From assembly GCA_018969015.1 (NCBI GenBank), contig JAGWZE010000014.1, positions 1-64,000 on the forward strand: DNA of 64,000 nt. The letters run 5' to 3'. The notes under the pieces are model-generated. The model was not told where the DNA came from and did not search any database. It was given only the letters and a program-made list of their open reading frames with translations. Positions 8,110 to 17,629 of the stretch are shown here, piece after piece. Position 1 is the stretch's first letter, and the number at the start of each line of letters is the position of its first letter. Position numbers and translations under genes: made by a program. This DNA comes from Alphaproteobacteria bacterium. GTDB taxonomy: Bacteria; Pseudomonadota; Alphaproteobacteria; Caulobacterales; Aquidulcibacteraceae.

Positions 8110-11100
8110 CTAGAAGCTGGACGACAGCCGCACGAAGAAGGAGCGGCCGACCGCGGAGACCGGGATCGACGTCTCGGTGAAGAACGGCTCTTCGTCGAGC
8201 ACGTTGTTCACGCCGGCGATGACCTTCAGCGAGTCCTTGCTGGTCCAGGTCAGGGAGAGGTCGTGCACCCACGTCGCCGGCGCCGTGTTCGGGGTCCAGT
8301 CGCTGACGCTCTCGATTTCCACGCTGCGCAGCGCCTGCTCGGACTGGTAGTTGGCGAACCAGCCCAGGGAGAAGGCGCCCGCGGTCCATTCCGCCGAGAC
8401 CGTGTAGGCCCATTCCGGGAAGTTCAGTTCGAGCTTGGCCGGATTGGCGCGGTTCGGTTCGGCGGCGAAGGGGAAGTCGTCGCGCTTCTCGAGATAGGTG
8501 CCGGCGACGCCGAGCCGGACGTCGCCGCCGTTCGCGAGGCCCACGTCATCGAGGGCGAACGAATAGGCGACGTCGAAGTCGATCCCGGACGCCTCGAGCC
8601 GGGCGAAGTTCAGCTCCTTCACCGTGATGGCGTTGATGAGGCCGTACTGGCCGCTGGTCTTGGGAACCGAGAGGTTGCGGGCGAACAGCGCGCAGTACTG
8701 GTTGTTGAGCGTCGCGGCGTCGTAGCAGTTCGCCACGATCTCATCCTGGGTGATGACCGAGATCGCGTTGTCGATCTTGATGTTCCAGTAGTCGACGGTG
8801 GCGGTCAGGCCGGGCAGGAACCGCGGCGCGAGAACGACGCCGGCCGTCCAGGAGTCGGAGGTTTCTTCCTGCAGCGTCGGGTTGCCGACGCGGGTGCCGG
8901 CGAACTGCGCCGTGCGGCGGTTGGTGAAGGGCGTCGTCGCCAGGTCGAGACCGAGCGCGGTGCTGCAGTTGGCGAGGCGGTTTGCCGGCGCCGGGCCGAG
9001 GCCGATGTTCGTCGACAGGCACGGATCGCGCGGGTTCGAGTTCACCGACTGCGGCGCGAGGAACAGCTCGACGATGTTCGGCGCGCGCACCGTCTGGCTC
9101 ACGCCGCCGCGGATGCGGATGTCCGACACCGGCGCCCAGACGCCGTCGATCTTGTAGCTCGACGTGGATCCGACGGTCGAATAGTCGCCGGCGCGATAGG
9201 CGGCGCCGACATTGAGCACCTTGGCGAACGGCGCATCGGCGAGGATCGGCAGGTTTACTTCGACGAAGGCTTCCTTCACGTCGAACTGGCCGGTGACCGG
9301 CGCCGTGGTGCGGCGCTCGAAGCCGTTGCCGTTGCGGTTGACGATGTCCGGCTGGAAATCGCTCTTTTCCTCCCGGTATTCGCCGCCGAAGGCGAGGCCG
9401 ATCGGGCCGCCGGGCAGGGAGAAGAAGGCGCCGGTGTCGCCGGTGATGACGCCCTGCACGACCGTCTGCTCGATCAGCGCTTCCGAGCGCGCGATGTAGC
9501 GCTGGAACGCCTTGGCCGCCTCGGACGCCTTGTTGAGCCCGAAGAGATTGAGCGGCACGCACTCGGACGGCGCGTAGCTTTGCGCCGGAACAGGAGAGAA
9601 CGCGTCCGGATCGAGGAACGAGGCGATCGGCTGCTCGCCCGTCACGCTGATGCGGCAGGCCGGGCGGCCCTGGGCGTCGACCGTGGCGTCCGCAGCGGCG
9701 AAGAAGCGGTCGCGCAGGCGGTTTGCGCCGAACACGGATTGTTCGGTGCGCCCGTAATTGACGGAGACGTCGTAGCTCCAGTTCGGGGTGATCTCGCCTT
9801 CGGCGCCGATGACGCCGCGATAGGTGCGGCGGGTGTTGCGGACCGTCGGATCGAAAATGTCGACGTGGTCGCGCGCCATCGTGACGAGGAAGGTGGAGGG
9901 ATCATAGGTCGGGTCGGCGGCGAGCTGGGCCGCGATCTCCTGATTGATCAGCGCGCGCAGGTCCGCCGGGATGAACGGGTTGTCCGTCCGGAACGAGAGC
10001 GTGTCGTCGAACGTGTTGTAGTAGTTGAACTCCTTGCCCCGGTTCTCGACCGCCTTGAGCTCGGTGTAGACGCGGAAGGACTTCGAGAACTCGTAGTTGG
10101 CGTTCAGGTTGACGGCGAAGGAGCGCGTGTCGGGCGTCAGGCTGTCGCCGTCCGTGCTCTGCTCGGCGCCGTCGCCGCCGAACTGATAGATGCCGTCGGC
10201 GATGACGCCGTCCTGGAAGGGCCGCAGGCGGCCGGTCTTGCGATCGATCACCCAGCAGCCCGGAACGAAGCCCGGCAGGCCGCGGCCGATCGCGCTTTCG
10301 CGGCAGTCGTTGATCCCGTTGTTGTTGACGTCGGCGGGGCCCGCCAGTTCACCGGCGGAGGCGGCGAACAGGAACCCGTACGGGTCGAGGCCGATGAGGC
10401 CCTGATTGGCCGAGATCGCGAACACGGAGCCTTGGCCAAAGGCGAGCGGCGAGGCCGACTTTGCCCGATCGATCAGCGCCTGCGGCGTGTTGGCGAAGCG
10501 CGGCGTGCCCGCGGTGGTGAGGATGGTGCGGCCGACGACGTTGAGCGCGCTCTGGCCGGCGGGCAGCGGATCGCCGTTCTGGAAGCGCAGCGCCGGGTTC
10601 GAGATTTCGTCCGTGATCGGAACCTTGTTGCCGGCGAAACGGTCGCGGTCGGAATAGAGGATGCCGCTGCGGTCATCGATCTGAACGCCGAAGGTGATGT
10701 TGCCTTTGCCGCCGTCGAAGTTCGCGCCGGCCAGATAGGAGGCGAAGAGGCTCTCGGAATCGCCCTGGCCGGAGGCGCCGAACTGCATGTCGAGCTGCTG
10801 GCCCTCGAAGTTCTCCTTGAGCACGAAATTGACGACGCCGGTGACGGCGTCGGAGCCGTAGATGGCCGAGGCGCCGCCGGTGAGGACGTCGACGCGCTCG
10901 ATCATGCCGGACGGGATCGTCGACACGTCGACGGCGGCGGAGCCCGGCGAGCCGGCCACGTGGCGTCGGCCGTTCACGAGCACCAGAGTCCGTGCGGAGC
11001 CCAGGCCGCGCAGATCGAGGGCGACGCGGCCGGTGACGGCGCCGTCGCGCAGCGACTGTTCGACGTTGTTGGAGGCCTGCAGCGCCGGGATCTTGTCGAG

Positions 11101-11334
11101 CGCGTCGGCCACGGACGTCTGGCCGCGCTGGGCGAGCTCGGCGGCGGACAGCATCTGGATCGGCTGGGGCGCCTGGCTTGCGGCGCTTTTGATCCGCGTG
11201 CCCGTGACGACGATCTCCTCGGCCGAGGCTTGCGTCGGCGCGGAGGCGGGCGTCTGGGCGAAAGCGAGCGGCGCGGTCAGCGCCAGGAAAGCCGACGAGG
11301 TCAGCAGCCGTTTGGTGATGCGAGCCAGATGCAT
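8110..11334 (-). CDS. TonB-dependent receptor
   Basis: Outer-membrane TonB-dependent transporter of 1074 residues. A signal peptide (MHLARITKRLL to about residue 27, ending LAFAQ) is followed by the TonB-box-like EIVVTGTR. The plug domain has LVNGRRHV, MIERVDVL and SAIYGSDAVTGVVNFVL, and the barrel ends in VRLSSSF. The ATG at 11332-11334 follows GGGGGAG at a good spacing. An upstream in-frame ATG at 11433 would add 33 residues with no signal-peptide character and is rejected. It is similar in type to the receptor at 1437-5204 but clearly different in sequence, so it probably takes a different ligand. Repeated AAGGCA half-sites upstream suggest specific regulation. Confidence 0.93.
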   Translation of the reverse strand: MHLARITKRLLTSSAFLALTAPLAFAQTPASAPTQASAEEIVVTGTRIKSAASQAPQPIQMLSAAELAQRGQTSVADALDKIPALQASNNVEQSLRDGAVTGRVALDLRGLGSARTLVLVNGRRHVAGSPGSAAVDVSTIPSGMIERVDVLTGGASAIYGSDAVTGVVNFVLKENFEGQQLDMQFGASGQGDSESLFASYLAGANFDGGKGNITFGVQIDDRSGILYSDRDRFAGNKVPITDEISNPALRFQNGDPLPAGQSALNVVGRTILTTAGTPRFANTPQALIDRAKSASPLAFGQGSVFAISANQGLIGLDPYGFLFAASAGELAGPADVNNNGINDCRESAIGRGLPGFVPGCWVIDRKTGRLRPFQDGVIADGIYQFGGDGAEQSTDGDSLTPDTRSFAVNLNANYEFSKSFRVYTELKAVENRGKEFNYYNTFDDTLSFRTDNPFIPADLRALINQEIAAQLAADPTYDPSTFLVTMARDHVDIFDPTVRNTRRTYRGVIGAEGEITPNWSYDVSVNYGRTEQSVFGANRLRDRFFAAADATVDAQGRPACRISVTGEQPIASFLDPDAFSPVPAQSYAPSECVPLNLFGLNKASEAAKAFQRYIARSEALIEQTVVQGVITGDTGAFFSLPGGPIGLAFGGEYREEKSDFQPDIVNRNGNGFERRTTAPVTGQFDVKEAFVEVNLPILADAPFAKVLNVGAAYRAGDYSTVGSTSSYKIDGVWAPVSDIRIRGGVSQTVRAPNIVELFLAPQSVNSNPRDPCLSTNIGLGPAPANRLANCSTALGLDLATTPFTNRRTAQFAGTRVGNPTLQEETSDSWTAGVVLAPRFLPGLTATVDYWNIKIDNAISVITQDEIVANCYDAATLNNQYCALFARNLSVPKTSGQYGLINAITVKELNFARLEASGIDFDVAYSFALDDVGLANGGDVRLGVAGTYLEKRDDFPFAAEPNRANPAKLELNFPEWAYTVSAEWTAGAFSLGWFANYQSEQALRSVEIESVSDWTPNTAPATWVHDLSLTWTSKDSLKVIAGVNNVLDEEPFFTETSIPVSAVGRSFFVRLSSSF

Positions 11335-11437
11335 GAGTTCTCCCCCTCGAAGTCGTGGCCTAAAGAGGGAAATCGAATTGGCTCTCGGACGATAATCAAA
11401 TCCCGAATGCATGAGGCGGCGACTTGCGTACACAAGA

Positions 11438-11474
11438 TGCCTTCAATTAAGGCAAAGGTGTCGCAACTAAGGCA
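11438..11474. promoter_or_regulatory. Operator-like repeats upstream of the second receptor
   Basis: TGCCTT and AAGGCA form an inverted repeat at 11438-11454 (5-base centre). Another AAGGCA follows in the same orientation at 11469-11474, exactly 20 bases from the previous one. That is two helical turns, so the sites lie on the same face of the DNA. They are 104-140 bases before the receptor ATG. The binding protein is unknown. Confidence 0.4.
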
Positions 11475-11514
11475 ATAGTTGGGCGCTGCCTCATCGGCTA
11501 ACCACTTGGCGAAC

Positions 11515-11549
11515 AAGGAAAAAGGCCGGCGTCGCCGCCGGCCTTTCTC
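11515..11549 (-). terminator. Terminator of the SRPBCC/GyrI-like gene
   Basis: An 11-bp perfect stem (11521-11531 with 11536-11546, loop TCGC) is followed on the minus strand by a short T-rich stretch. It lies about 25 bases after the stop at 11572. Confidence 0.7.
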
Positions 11550-11571
11550 AGTTCGTGTCGTGCGCGCCGGG

Positions 11572-12642
11572 TTACGGCGTGGTCGTCGCCGGAGCGGGCG
11601 CGGCCGGAGCCGGCGCCGCTGGAGCGGCCGGAGCCGGTTCGGCCGGCGCCGCAGCCGGAGCCGCGGGCGCGGCCGGCGTCATCGTCGCGCCCGGCGAGGA
11701 CAGCGCGCGCAGCGTCGTCAGGTCGCCCTTCACGATCTGGTAGATGTGGCGCTTCACGGAGCCGCCGGCTTGCGTCGGGTCGTCGAGATAGACCTCGAAG
11801 GACGGGCCGGCCTTTTCACCGCGGGACGCCGCGATCGCCGCTTCGATCTGGTCGTAGATCGGCAGGACCTGATCTTCCGGGCCTTCATAGAGGACCTTCA
11901 CCGCCGTGCCCGAGGGCGTCTGGCCGGACTTCACGCCGATCAGCAGCTTCGGGGCCGGGCCGGTGTAGGGCTGGCCGGCGAGGAAGGCGTACTTCTTGGC
12001 CGCGTCGTCCCACTTCGTTTCGACCGCGATCGGCGAACCGTCCGGCTTGAGGCCGTTGGCGGAGATCATCGTCTGGATGATTTTCGTGGCCTGCGAGACG
12101 CCTTCCTTGATGGAGGTCGCGTCGTTGGGGGTCTCGGCGTCGAGATAGAGGAACGGCTTGGCCGCCACGTCGACGACTTCGAACTTCAGGGCGCCGAAAT
12201 CCGCAGCCGGAAGCTTTTCGGCTGCGGTCGCGAGCGCCTGCAGGCCGGTCTCGAGGACCTTGCCCGTCGCGCCGCCGCCGAGCGCGCCCTGGATGCGGGC
12301 GATCGGGCTGGAGCCGAGGGGCGTCACCGCCGCGAGCGTGACCTTCACGCCGTCGCCGGATTTGGCGAGCGTGTAGGTGGCGTCGATGCTGGTCTTTTCG
12401 TCGAGCGCGATGACCGCCTTCACCGGCTTGTCCGCGCCTTCGGCCGTCACCGTCTGCGTCCCCGCAGCAAACGGCGAGCCCGCCGGCGTCGAGGCCAGCA
12501 TGGCGTACACGCTGGTCACGGGCCGCGGAATCTGGACCGACCGTTCGACCTTCGCTTCTTTCGGCAGCACGAAGTAGCCGACGCCCAAGGCGACGACGAC
12601 GATCGCGACGACCGCAATCAAGATTTGCACGAGGCCCTTCAT
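11572..12642 (-). CDS. SRPBCC-GyrI-like fusion protein with Ala/Pro tail, membrane-anchored
   Basis: The start at 12640-12642 follows GGGGGAG. Residues 3-27 are one membrane segment (ILIAVVAIVVVALGVGYFVLP). Residues about 30-170 look like an SRPBCC (polyketide cyclase/START-like) domain, recognisable by KVERSVQIPRPVTSVYAML. Residues about 180-320 look like a GyrI-like effector-binding domain. The last 35 residues are almost only Ala, Pro and Thr. Both domain types bind small hydrophobic or drug-like ligands. Together on a membrane anchor they suggest a ligand-binding protein at the outer face of the inner membrane, but the substrate and partner are unknown. The gene stands alone with its own terminator. 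Confidence 0.65.
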   Translation of the reverse strand: MKGLVQILIAVVAIVVVALGVGYFVLPKEAKVERSVQIPRPVTSVYAMLASTPAGSPFAAGTQTVTAEGADKPVKAVIALDEKTSIDATYTLAKSGDGVKVTLAAVTPLGSSPIARIQGALGGGATGKVLETGLQALATAAEKLPAADFGALKFEVVDVAAKPFLYLDAETPNDATSIKEGVSQATKIIQTMISANGLKPDGSPIAVETKWDDAAKKYAFLAGQPYTGPAPKLLIGVKSGQTPSGTAVKVLYEGPEDQVLPIYDQIEAAIAASRGEKAGPSFEVYLDDPTQAGGSVKRHIYQIVKGDLTTLRALSSPGATMTPAAPAAPAAAPAEPAPAAPAAPAPAAPAPATTTP

Positions 12643-12785
12643 GGCACTCCCCCGGAATGAACAGACCGGAGCGTTACAGGTTGAGACGCCCGGGTTCAAC
12701 CGCTCCTCGGCGCCTCGACAGCGCTTTTCGACACGGTTTCGCCCAAAGTGTTACTTTGGCGACATGACCTGAACGCCCCTGCGGC

Positions 12786-14999
12786 TCAGAATCCGCCGCC
12801 CGCCTCGGGCGACCCCACCGCCTTGACCGCAAAAGCGAAATCGAAGGCGATCTCCTTGAGATAGTCGAACCGGCCGGCCGAGCCGCCATGGCCCGCCTCC
12901 ATGTTGATCTTCAGGAGATAGGGACCTGCGTTTGGCGCCTTGTCGCGCAGCCTGGCGATCCACTTCGCCGGCTCCCAGTAGGTGACTCGCGGGTCGGAAA
13001 GGCCGCCGGTCGCCAGGATCGGCGGGTAGGGCTTGTCTGCGACGTTGTCGTAGGGGCTGTAGGCCGCGATCGTGTCGTACGCCGCCGCGTCCTCGAGCGG
13101 GTTGCCCCATTCGGGCCATTCGGGCGGCGTCAGCGGCAGGCTGGCGTCGCTCATCGTATTGATCACGTCCACGAAGGGCACCGCGCCGATTACGCCGCCC
13201 CACAGTTCCGGACGCATGTTGGCGATGGCGCCCATGAGCAGGCCGCCGGCCGAGCCGCCATAGGCGACGATGTTGCGCGGGCGCGCGTACTTGCGGGCGA
13301 CGAGATCGTCCGCAACGGAGATGAAGTCCTTGAAGGTGTTGACCTTCTTCTCCTTCCGGCCGTCGAGGAACCAGCCCCAGCCCTTGTCGGAGCCGCCGCG
13401 GACGTGCGCCAGAGCCCAGATCCAGCCGCGCTCGACCAGGGACAGGCGCTGGATCGAGAAGCTGGCCTCCATCGGGTAGCCATAGGAGCCGTAGCCGTAG
13501 AGCAGGACGGGCGCGGAGCCGTCCAGCGGCGTGTCCTTGCGCATGAGCACCGTGACCGGGATCTCCACGCCGTCATGGCCCTTGGCGTAGAGGCGCTTCG
13601 TGACGTAGCGCGCCGGATCGTGGCCGGAGGGGATCTCCTGCGTTTTGCGCAGGGTGCGGGTCTTCGTGGCGAGGTCGTAGTCGAACCACTGCCGCGGCGT
13701 CGTCATCGAGTTGTAGACGTAGCGGATCGTGGTCGTGTCCCACTCGTATCCGCCTTCGAGGCCAAGCGCGTAGGCCTCCTCGTCGAAGGCGATGGTGTAC
13801 TCCTCGCCCTTCTTGTTGCGGACGACGACGCGCGGCAGCGCGTTCTCACGCTCCAGCCGCACGAGATAGTCCTTTACGGCGCCGACGCCGGAGACGAGCG
13901 TGCCGGGGCGGTGGGGCAGGAAGTCCTTCCAGGCCTTGCGGTCCGTCGCGGTCTCGCTGGCCGTCATGAGCTTGAAGTCGACCGCGCCATCGGCGTTGGT
14001 GCGGATGATCCAGCGCCCGTCCCAATGCTCGAGGTCGTAGCGGAGATTGGGCTCGCGCGCGGTGAAGAGCTTGGGCTTGGCCGTCGGCGTCGCGGCCGGG
14101 ATCACCCAGGCCTCGCTCTGCTCCTGGTTGCCGGTCTCGATGACGATCCAGCGGTTGCTCGCGCTGACGCCGACACCGAGGAAGAAGCCCTCGTCCTTTT
14201 CCTCGTGCACGAGCACGTCGTCCTTGGCGCCGCCGCGCGCGGGGCGACGATAGATCTTGGACGGGCGGCCGTTGTCGTCCCGGAAGGTCCAGAAGATCCA
14301 TTTGGAGTCGGGCGACCAGGCGAAGCCGCCGTAACAGTTGCGGATCGGGTCGGGCAGGTCCTTGCCGGTCGCGAGATCGCGGACATAGACGGTCCAGACT
14401 TCCGAGCCCTGGTCGTCGACGGCGTAGGCGTAGAGCGCGTGGTCGGGCGCGTGTTCGGCCTGGCCGACGTCGTAAAAGGCCTTGCCTTTGCCCTGGGCCT
14501 CGGCGTCGACGAGCACCTGCTCGCCATCGGTCTTGCCGCGCGGCCGGCGGACATAGAGCGGGTACTGCGCGCCGGTCTGGAAGCGGGTGTAATACTCCCA
14601 GGGGCCGTCGGGCGTCGGCACCGCGGAATCGTCTTCCTTGATGCGGCCCTTCATCTCTTCGAACAGCTTGTCCTGCAGCGTTGCGGCGCTGGCGAGCATC
14701 GCCTTCGTGTAGGCGTTCTCGGCCTCGAGGTGGGCGCGGACGTCGGCGCGCAGCACGGACGGATCGCGCAGGACGGTCTGCCAGTTGTCGTCCTTCATCC
14801 ACGCGTAGTCGTCCACGCGCGTGCGGCCCAGCTGGGTGATGGTTTTCGGCTCTTTCTTCGCGACAGGCGGCACGGGACGGTCCTTTTTCGGAACGGCGGG
14901 AGACGGCGGCGGCGCGACCGGCGCGGCGGCGGTGGCGCAGCCCGCGGCCATGGCGGCGAGACCGGCGGCGCCGGTGAGAAGTACGCGACGACGATTCAT
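12786..14999 (-). CDS. ptrB: Oligopeptidase B-like S9A serine peptidase (probable lipoprotein)
   Basis: Prolyl-oligopeptidase family. The beta-propeller covers about residues 50-470, with the alpha/beta hydrolase domain after it. The catalytic triad appears to be Ser583 (GGSAGG), Asp669 (GGLSDPRVTYWEP) and His704 (EAGHGG). The closest known type is oligopeptidase B (protease II), which cuts short peptides after basic residues. At 737 residues it is longer than E. coli PtrB because of an N-terminal export signal. That signal is MNRRRVLLTG followed by a hydrophobic stretch and a lipobox-like MAAGC with Cys21, then a Pro/Lys-rich linker. The start at 14997-14999 follows GGGGGTG. Its export with two peptide-uptake-type receptors nearby suggests a role in feeding on peptides, which is an inference. 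Confidence 0.88.
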   Translation of the reverse strand: MNRRRVLLTGAAGLAAMAAGCATAAAPVAPPPSPAVPKKDRPVPPVAKKEPKTITQLGRTRVDDYAWMKDDNWQTVLRDPSVLRADVRAHLEAENAYTKAMLASAATLQDKLFEEMKGRIKEDDSAVPTPDGPWEYYTRFQTGAQYPLYVRRPRGKTDGEQVLVDAEAQGKGKAFYDVGQAEHAPDHALYAYAVDDQGSEVWTVYVRDLATGKDLPDPIRNCYGGFAWSPDSKWIFWTFRDDNGRPSKIYRRPARGGAKDDVLVHEEKDEGFFLGVGVSASNRWIVIETGNQEQSEAWVIPAATPTAKPKLFTAREPNLRYDLEHWDGRWIIRTNADGAVDFKLMTASETATDRKAWKDFLPHRPGTLVSGVGAVKDYLVRLERENALPRVVVRNKKGEEYTIAFDEEAYALGLEGGYEWDTTTIRYVYNSMTTPRQWFDYDLATKTRTLRKTQEIPSGHDPARYVTKRLYAKGHDGVEIPVTVLMRKDTPLDGSAPVLLYGYGSYGYPMEASFSIQRLSLVERGWIWALAHVRGGSDKGWGWFLDGRKEKKVNTFKDFISVADDLVARKYARPRNIVAYGGSAGGLLMGAIANMRPELWGGVIGAVPFVDVINTMSDASLPLTPPEWPEWGNPLEDAAAYDTIAAYSPYDNVADKPYPPILATGGLSDPRVTYWEPAKWIARLRDKAPNAGPYLLKINMEAGHGGSAGRFDYLKEIAFDFAFAVKAVGSPEAGGGF

Positions 15000-15149
15000 G
15001 GAGACACCCCCGTTTCGCGCGAACTCTGGTTCGCGCGGATCACTTGTCAATTCACGCCACGGCGCCGCGCCCGCGTTTGGCCTCGTGCTGGACGGCGTGC
15101 GAGCGTTTCAGCCGCGCGCCGCGTCGCAGCGCTCGTCTCCCCCTCCCAA

Positions 15150-15170
15150 CCCTCCCCCGCTGGGGGAGGG
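15150..15170. repeat. Short GC-rich inverted repeat
   Basis: CCCTCCCCC (15150-15158) and GGGGGAGGG (15162-15170) form a perfect 9-bp hairpin with a 3-base loop, in the 186-base gap between msrB and the peptidase gene. It has the look of the short palindromic elements common in alphaproteobacterial intergenic DNA. Nothing else was seen in that gap. Confidence 0.6.
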
Positions 15171-15185
15171 CTTCGCAATGCCGCC

Positions 15186-15593
15186 TCAGCGCGGAATGAA
15201 CTTTAAAGCCGCGCCGTTGATGCAGTAGCGCAGGCCGGTCGGCGGCGGGCCGTCCTCGAAGACGTGGCCCTGGTGGCCGCCGCAGACGGCGCAATGGACC
15301 TCGATGCGGGTCATGAACAGCTTGCGGTCGACTTTCGTGCCGACGACGCGCTTGTCGACCGGCGCCCAGAAGGACGGCCAGCCCGTGCCGCTGTCGAACT
15401 TCTCGGCGGAGCGCCACAGGACCGTGCCGCAGCCGGCGCAGGCGTAGTCGCCCTTGCGCTTCTCGTCGTTGTAGTTGCCCGGCGTGAAGGCGCGCTCGGT
15501 GCCTTCCTGGCGGAGCACGCGGTACTGCTCGGGCGTGAGAAGGCGGCGCCATTCGGCGTCGGTCTTCTGAATTCGGTAGGCGGTTTCGGCCAT
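15186..15593 (-). CDS. msrB: Peptide-methionine (R)-S-oxide reductase MsrB
   Basis: Reduces methionine-R-sulfoxide in oxidised proteins. The whole 135-residue product is the MsrB domain. The structural zinc site is Cys52/Cys55 (CAGC) and Cys101/Cys104 (CAVC). The catalytic cysteine is Cys124 in [14 protein letters not shown] and [13 protein letters not shown] are family signatures. There is no signal peptide, so it should be cytoplasmic. It ends in ALKFIPR, where many homologues have SxALxF. Confidence 0.96.
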   Translation of the reverse strand: MAETAYRIQKTDAEWRRLLTPEQYRVLRQEGTERAFTPGNYNDEKRKGDYACAGCGTVLWRSAEKFDSGTGWPSFWAPVDKRVVGTKVDRKLFMTRIEVHCAVCGGHQGHVFEDGPPPTGLRYCINGAALKFIPR

Positions 15594-15664
15594 GGGTCTC
15601 GCTCCTTGAGGGCGGATATGGGTACGACGGCGCGAAAGTCCCGGTTGCGCGGCGCAGGCGGGCT

Positions 15665-16486
15665 TCAGTCGAGGCGCAAAAGCACGGCGGTGGCGTCGTC
15701 GGAGCGTTTCCAGCGCGGATGGCGCGCGCCGTCACGGTCGGCGGTCTCGATGGCGCGCAGCTCGGTCAGGAGCGGGGCGAGCCCCTCCGCGACTGCCGCG
15801 CGGACGAGGCCGCCGGGATCGTACGCGCCATAGACGTCGCTGAGGGCGGCGAACCCGTCGGTTGCGAGCAGCAGATGGGTGGGGCGCTCGAGCGGAACCG
15901 TCCGCACACGAAGCGCGTCGGCGCAGCGCGGGTCGATGCCGAACGGTGCGCTGTCCGCGTAGAAGGCGCCGCGCTGGGCGCGCAGGAAGGCGAGCGCGTC
16001 GGCGGACTTGTAGCGCGTGCCGCCGCCATCGGCGGCGTGGGCGGCGGCGTCCGCGTGCTCTTCGTCCTTGCCGCGCGCGCGGCCGCCATGGACGGCGCCG
16101 TCGTGCGTGAACAGACGGCAGTCGCCGAGATCGGAAATGACAACGCCGTCGCCACGCTCCTGCACGAGCAGCAGCGCGGCGAGCGGCCAGCGCCAATGCG
16201 GAGTCGTCTCGGGATCGGCGTGGGCGGCGAAGCCCTCGCGCAGCGCCGTCGATGCGGCGCGTACGAGGGAGACCGGATCGGCGTCGGCGATCGCCGGCTG
16301 CGCGCAGAGCCAGGCATTGGCCGCCCGCGCGATCCAGGCCGCGTCCGACGCGGTGGGCGTCAACGGCGCGTCGAGGTCCGTCGCGCCGTCGATGACCCAG
16401 GCCGCGCCCGGCGCCGCGCCGAACGCGTCATCGTTCTGGCCGGCGCGATCGCCGCCGGCGCTGATCGCGTCGAGCAGCGTCAGCAC
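15665..16486 (-). CDS. PP2C-like protein phosphatase
   Basis: Metal-dependent (PPM/PP2C-type) phosphatase domain over the full 273 residues. The metal-binding aspartates appear in GQNDDAFG (N-terminus), [27 protein letters not shown] and [10 protein letters not shown]. Such proteins usually remove phosphate from Ser/Thr or act as ligand-regulated switches. The start is GTG at 16484-16486, 4 bases after the maoC stop, without a strong ribosome-binding site, so translation may be coupled to maoC. Confidence 0.8.
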   Translation of the reverse strand: MLTLLDAISAGGDRAGQNDDAFGAAPGAAWVIDGATDLDAPLTPTASDAAWIARAANAWLCAQPAIADADPVSLVRAASTALREGFAAHADPETTPHWRWPLAALLLVQERGDGVVISDLGDCRLFTHDGAVHGGRARGKDEEHADAAAHAADGGGTRYKSADALAFLRAQRGAFYADSAPFGIDPRCADALRVRTVPLERPTHLLLATDGFAALSDVYGAYDPGGLVRAAVAEGLAPLLTELRAIETADRDGARHPRWKRSDDATAVLLRLD

Positions 16487-16490
16487 GGGC

Positions 16491-16937
16491 TTACGGGTAG
16501 ATGATCGAGATCGTCTCGGCGACGCACGCCGGGCGGTCCTCGCCCTCGATTTCGATCGTGCACTCGTTCTTCATCTGCAGGCCGCCGGCCTTGGCTTCGA
16601 CCGAGAGCAGCTTCTGGCGCATGCGCACGCGCTTGCCGACGCGCACCATGCTCGTGAACCGCACCTTGTCCGAGCCGTAGTTGATGCCGCGCGTCACGCC
16701 CGTCACGCGCAGGATGCCGGCGCCGAGCATGGGGATCAGCGAGAGCGTCAGGTAGCCATGGGCGATCGGGCCGCCGATTTCCTTGGTGGCGCGCGCTACG
16801 TCGACATGGATCCACTGATGGTCGCCGGTGGCTTCCGCGAACTGGTTCACGCGCTCCTGGGTGATCTGCACCCAGTCCGAAACGCCGAGCTCCTGGCCGA
16901 CGAGGGACGGCAGTTCCGAATAAGCGACTTCACGCAT
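16491..16937 (-). CDS. MaoC family (R)-specific enoyl-CoA hydratase/dehydratase
   Basis: Single hot-dog fold of 148 residues. The hydratase motif has the likely catalytic Asp39 and His44 in ATGDHQWIHVD, followed by GGPIAHGYLTLSLIP. It should hydrate 2-enoyl-CoA in fatty-acid or polyhydroxyalkanoate metabolism; the NodN-type subgroup is similar. ATG at 16935-16937 follows GTGGAGGAC, fixing the start. A longer frame from 17090 is rejected as Arg/Pro-rich leader. The PP2C-like gene follows 4 bases downstream. Confidence 0.88.
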   Translation of the reverse strand: MREVAYSELPSLVGQELGVSDWVQITQERVNQFAEATGDHQWIHVDVARATKEIGGPIAHGYLTLSLIPMLGAGILRVTGVTRGINYGSDKVRFTSMVRVGKRVRMRQKLLSVEAKAGGLQMKNECTIEIEGEDRPACVAETISIIYP

Positions 16938-17076
16938 GGCGGTCCTCCACAAGGTTATAGGCGCGAGGAGGTACCGGAGGGCGGCGCCCTCGTCAAAGCA
17001 CGCCGCAACGGAACCGCCCCCGCGCCGGCGCGGTTTGCCCCCGAGCGTCGGGCGCGGCCGCGGACGGGAGCGACGG

Positions 17077-17604
17077 ATGACGAGCGTCACGGGCTATTTT
17101 TCGGATTGGGACCAGGCCGACAAGGCGGTGGCGGCGCTGCTGGCCGATGGCGCGCCGCGTCAGGACATCAGCGTGATCGCCAATCGCAAGCATGGCGGGG
17201 AGAAGGTCGGCGGCGTCGAAACGACCGGCGTGGAGGCGGGCGCGGCCACGGGCGTCGTTCTGGGAGGCGCCGTGGGCGTCGCGATCGGGCTCGGCGCGCT
17301 GGTGATCCCCGGCGTCGGGCCGATCCTGGCGGCGGGGCCGCTGGCGTCCGCGCTCGCGGGCGGGGCGGCGGGCGCCGCGGCCGGTGGCGTGGCCGGCGGG
17401 CTGCTCGGCGCGCTGACGGACATCGGCGTGCCGAAAGACCACGCGGAGCGCTATGTGGAGGGCGTCCGCAAGGGCGGCGTCCTCGTCACGCTGCGCAACG
17501 TGACGCTGTCGGGCGCAGAGCGGGCGGAGCGCATTCTGCGGGAGCACGGGGCGCAGGAGGTGTTTTCGGGCGAGGCCGGCGGCGAGGCGGTTCGCGCCGG
17601 GTAG
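17077..17604 (+). CDS. YflT-like general stress protein with glycine zipper
   Basis: The N-terminus (TGYFSDWDQADKAVAALL, ending in DISVIANR) matches the general stress protein 17M/YflT-type fold. Residues about 52-112 form a Gly/Ala-rich hydrophobic stretch of glycine-zipper character, probably membrane-inserting. A short C-terminal domain (KDHAERYVEGVRKGGVLVTL) resembles the second half of the same family. The function is not established. The ATG at 17077 follows CGGGAGCGAC. It is divergent from the MaoC gene. Confidence 0.7.
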   Translation: MTSVTGYFSDWDQADKAVAALLADGAPRQDISVIANRKHGGEKVGGVETTGVEAGAATGVVLGGAVGVAIGLGALVIPGVGPILAAGPLASALAGGAAGAAAGGVAGGLLGALTDIGVPKDHAERYVEGVRKGGVLVTLRNVTLSGAERAERILREHGAQEVFSGEAGGEAVRAG

Positions 17605-17629
17605 GTTCGGCTCGGTGGCGGTGGTGGTT

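Noticed and set aside
8263-11478. Long open frame opposite the second receptor
   Set aside because: Same reason: low-complexity Arg/Gly/Ala product, antisense to a clear gene.
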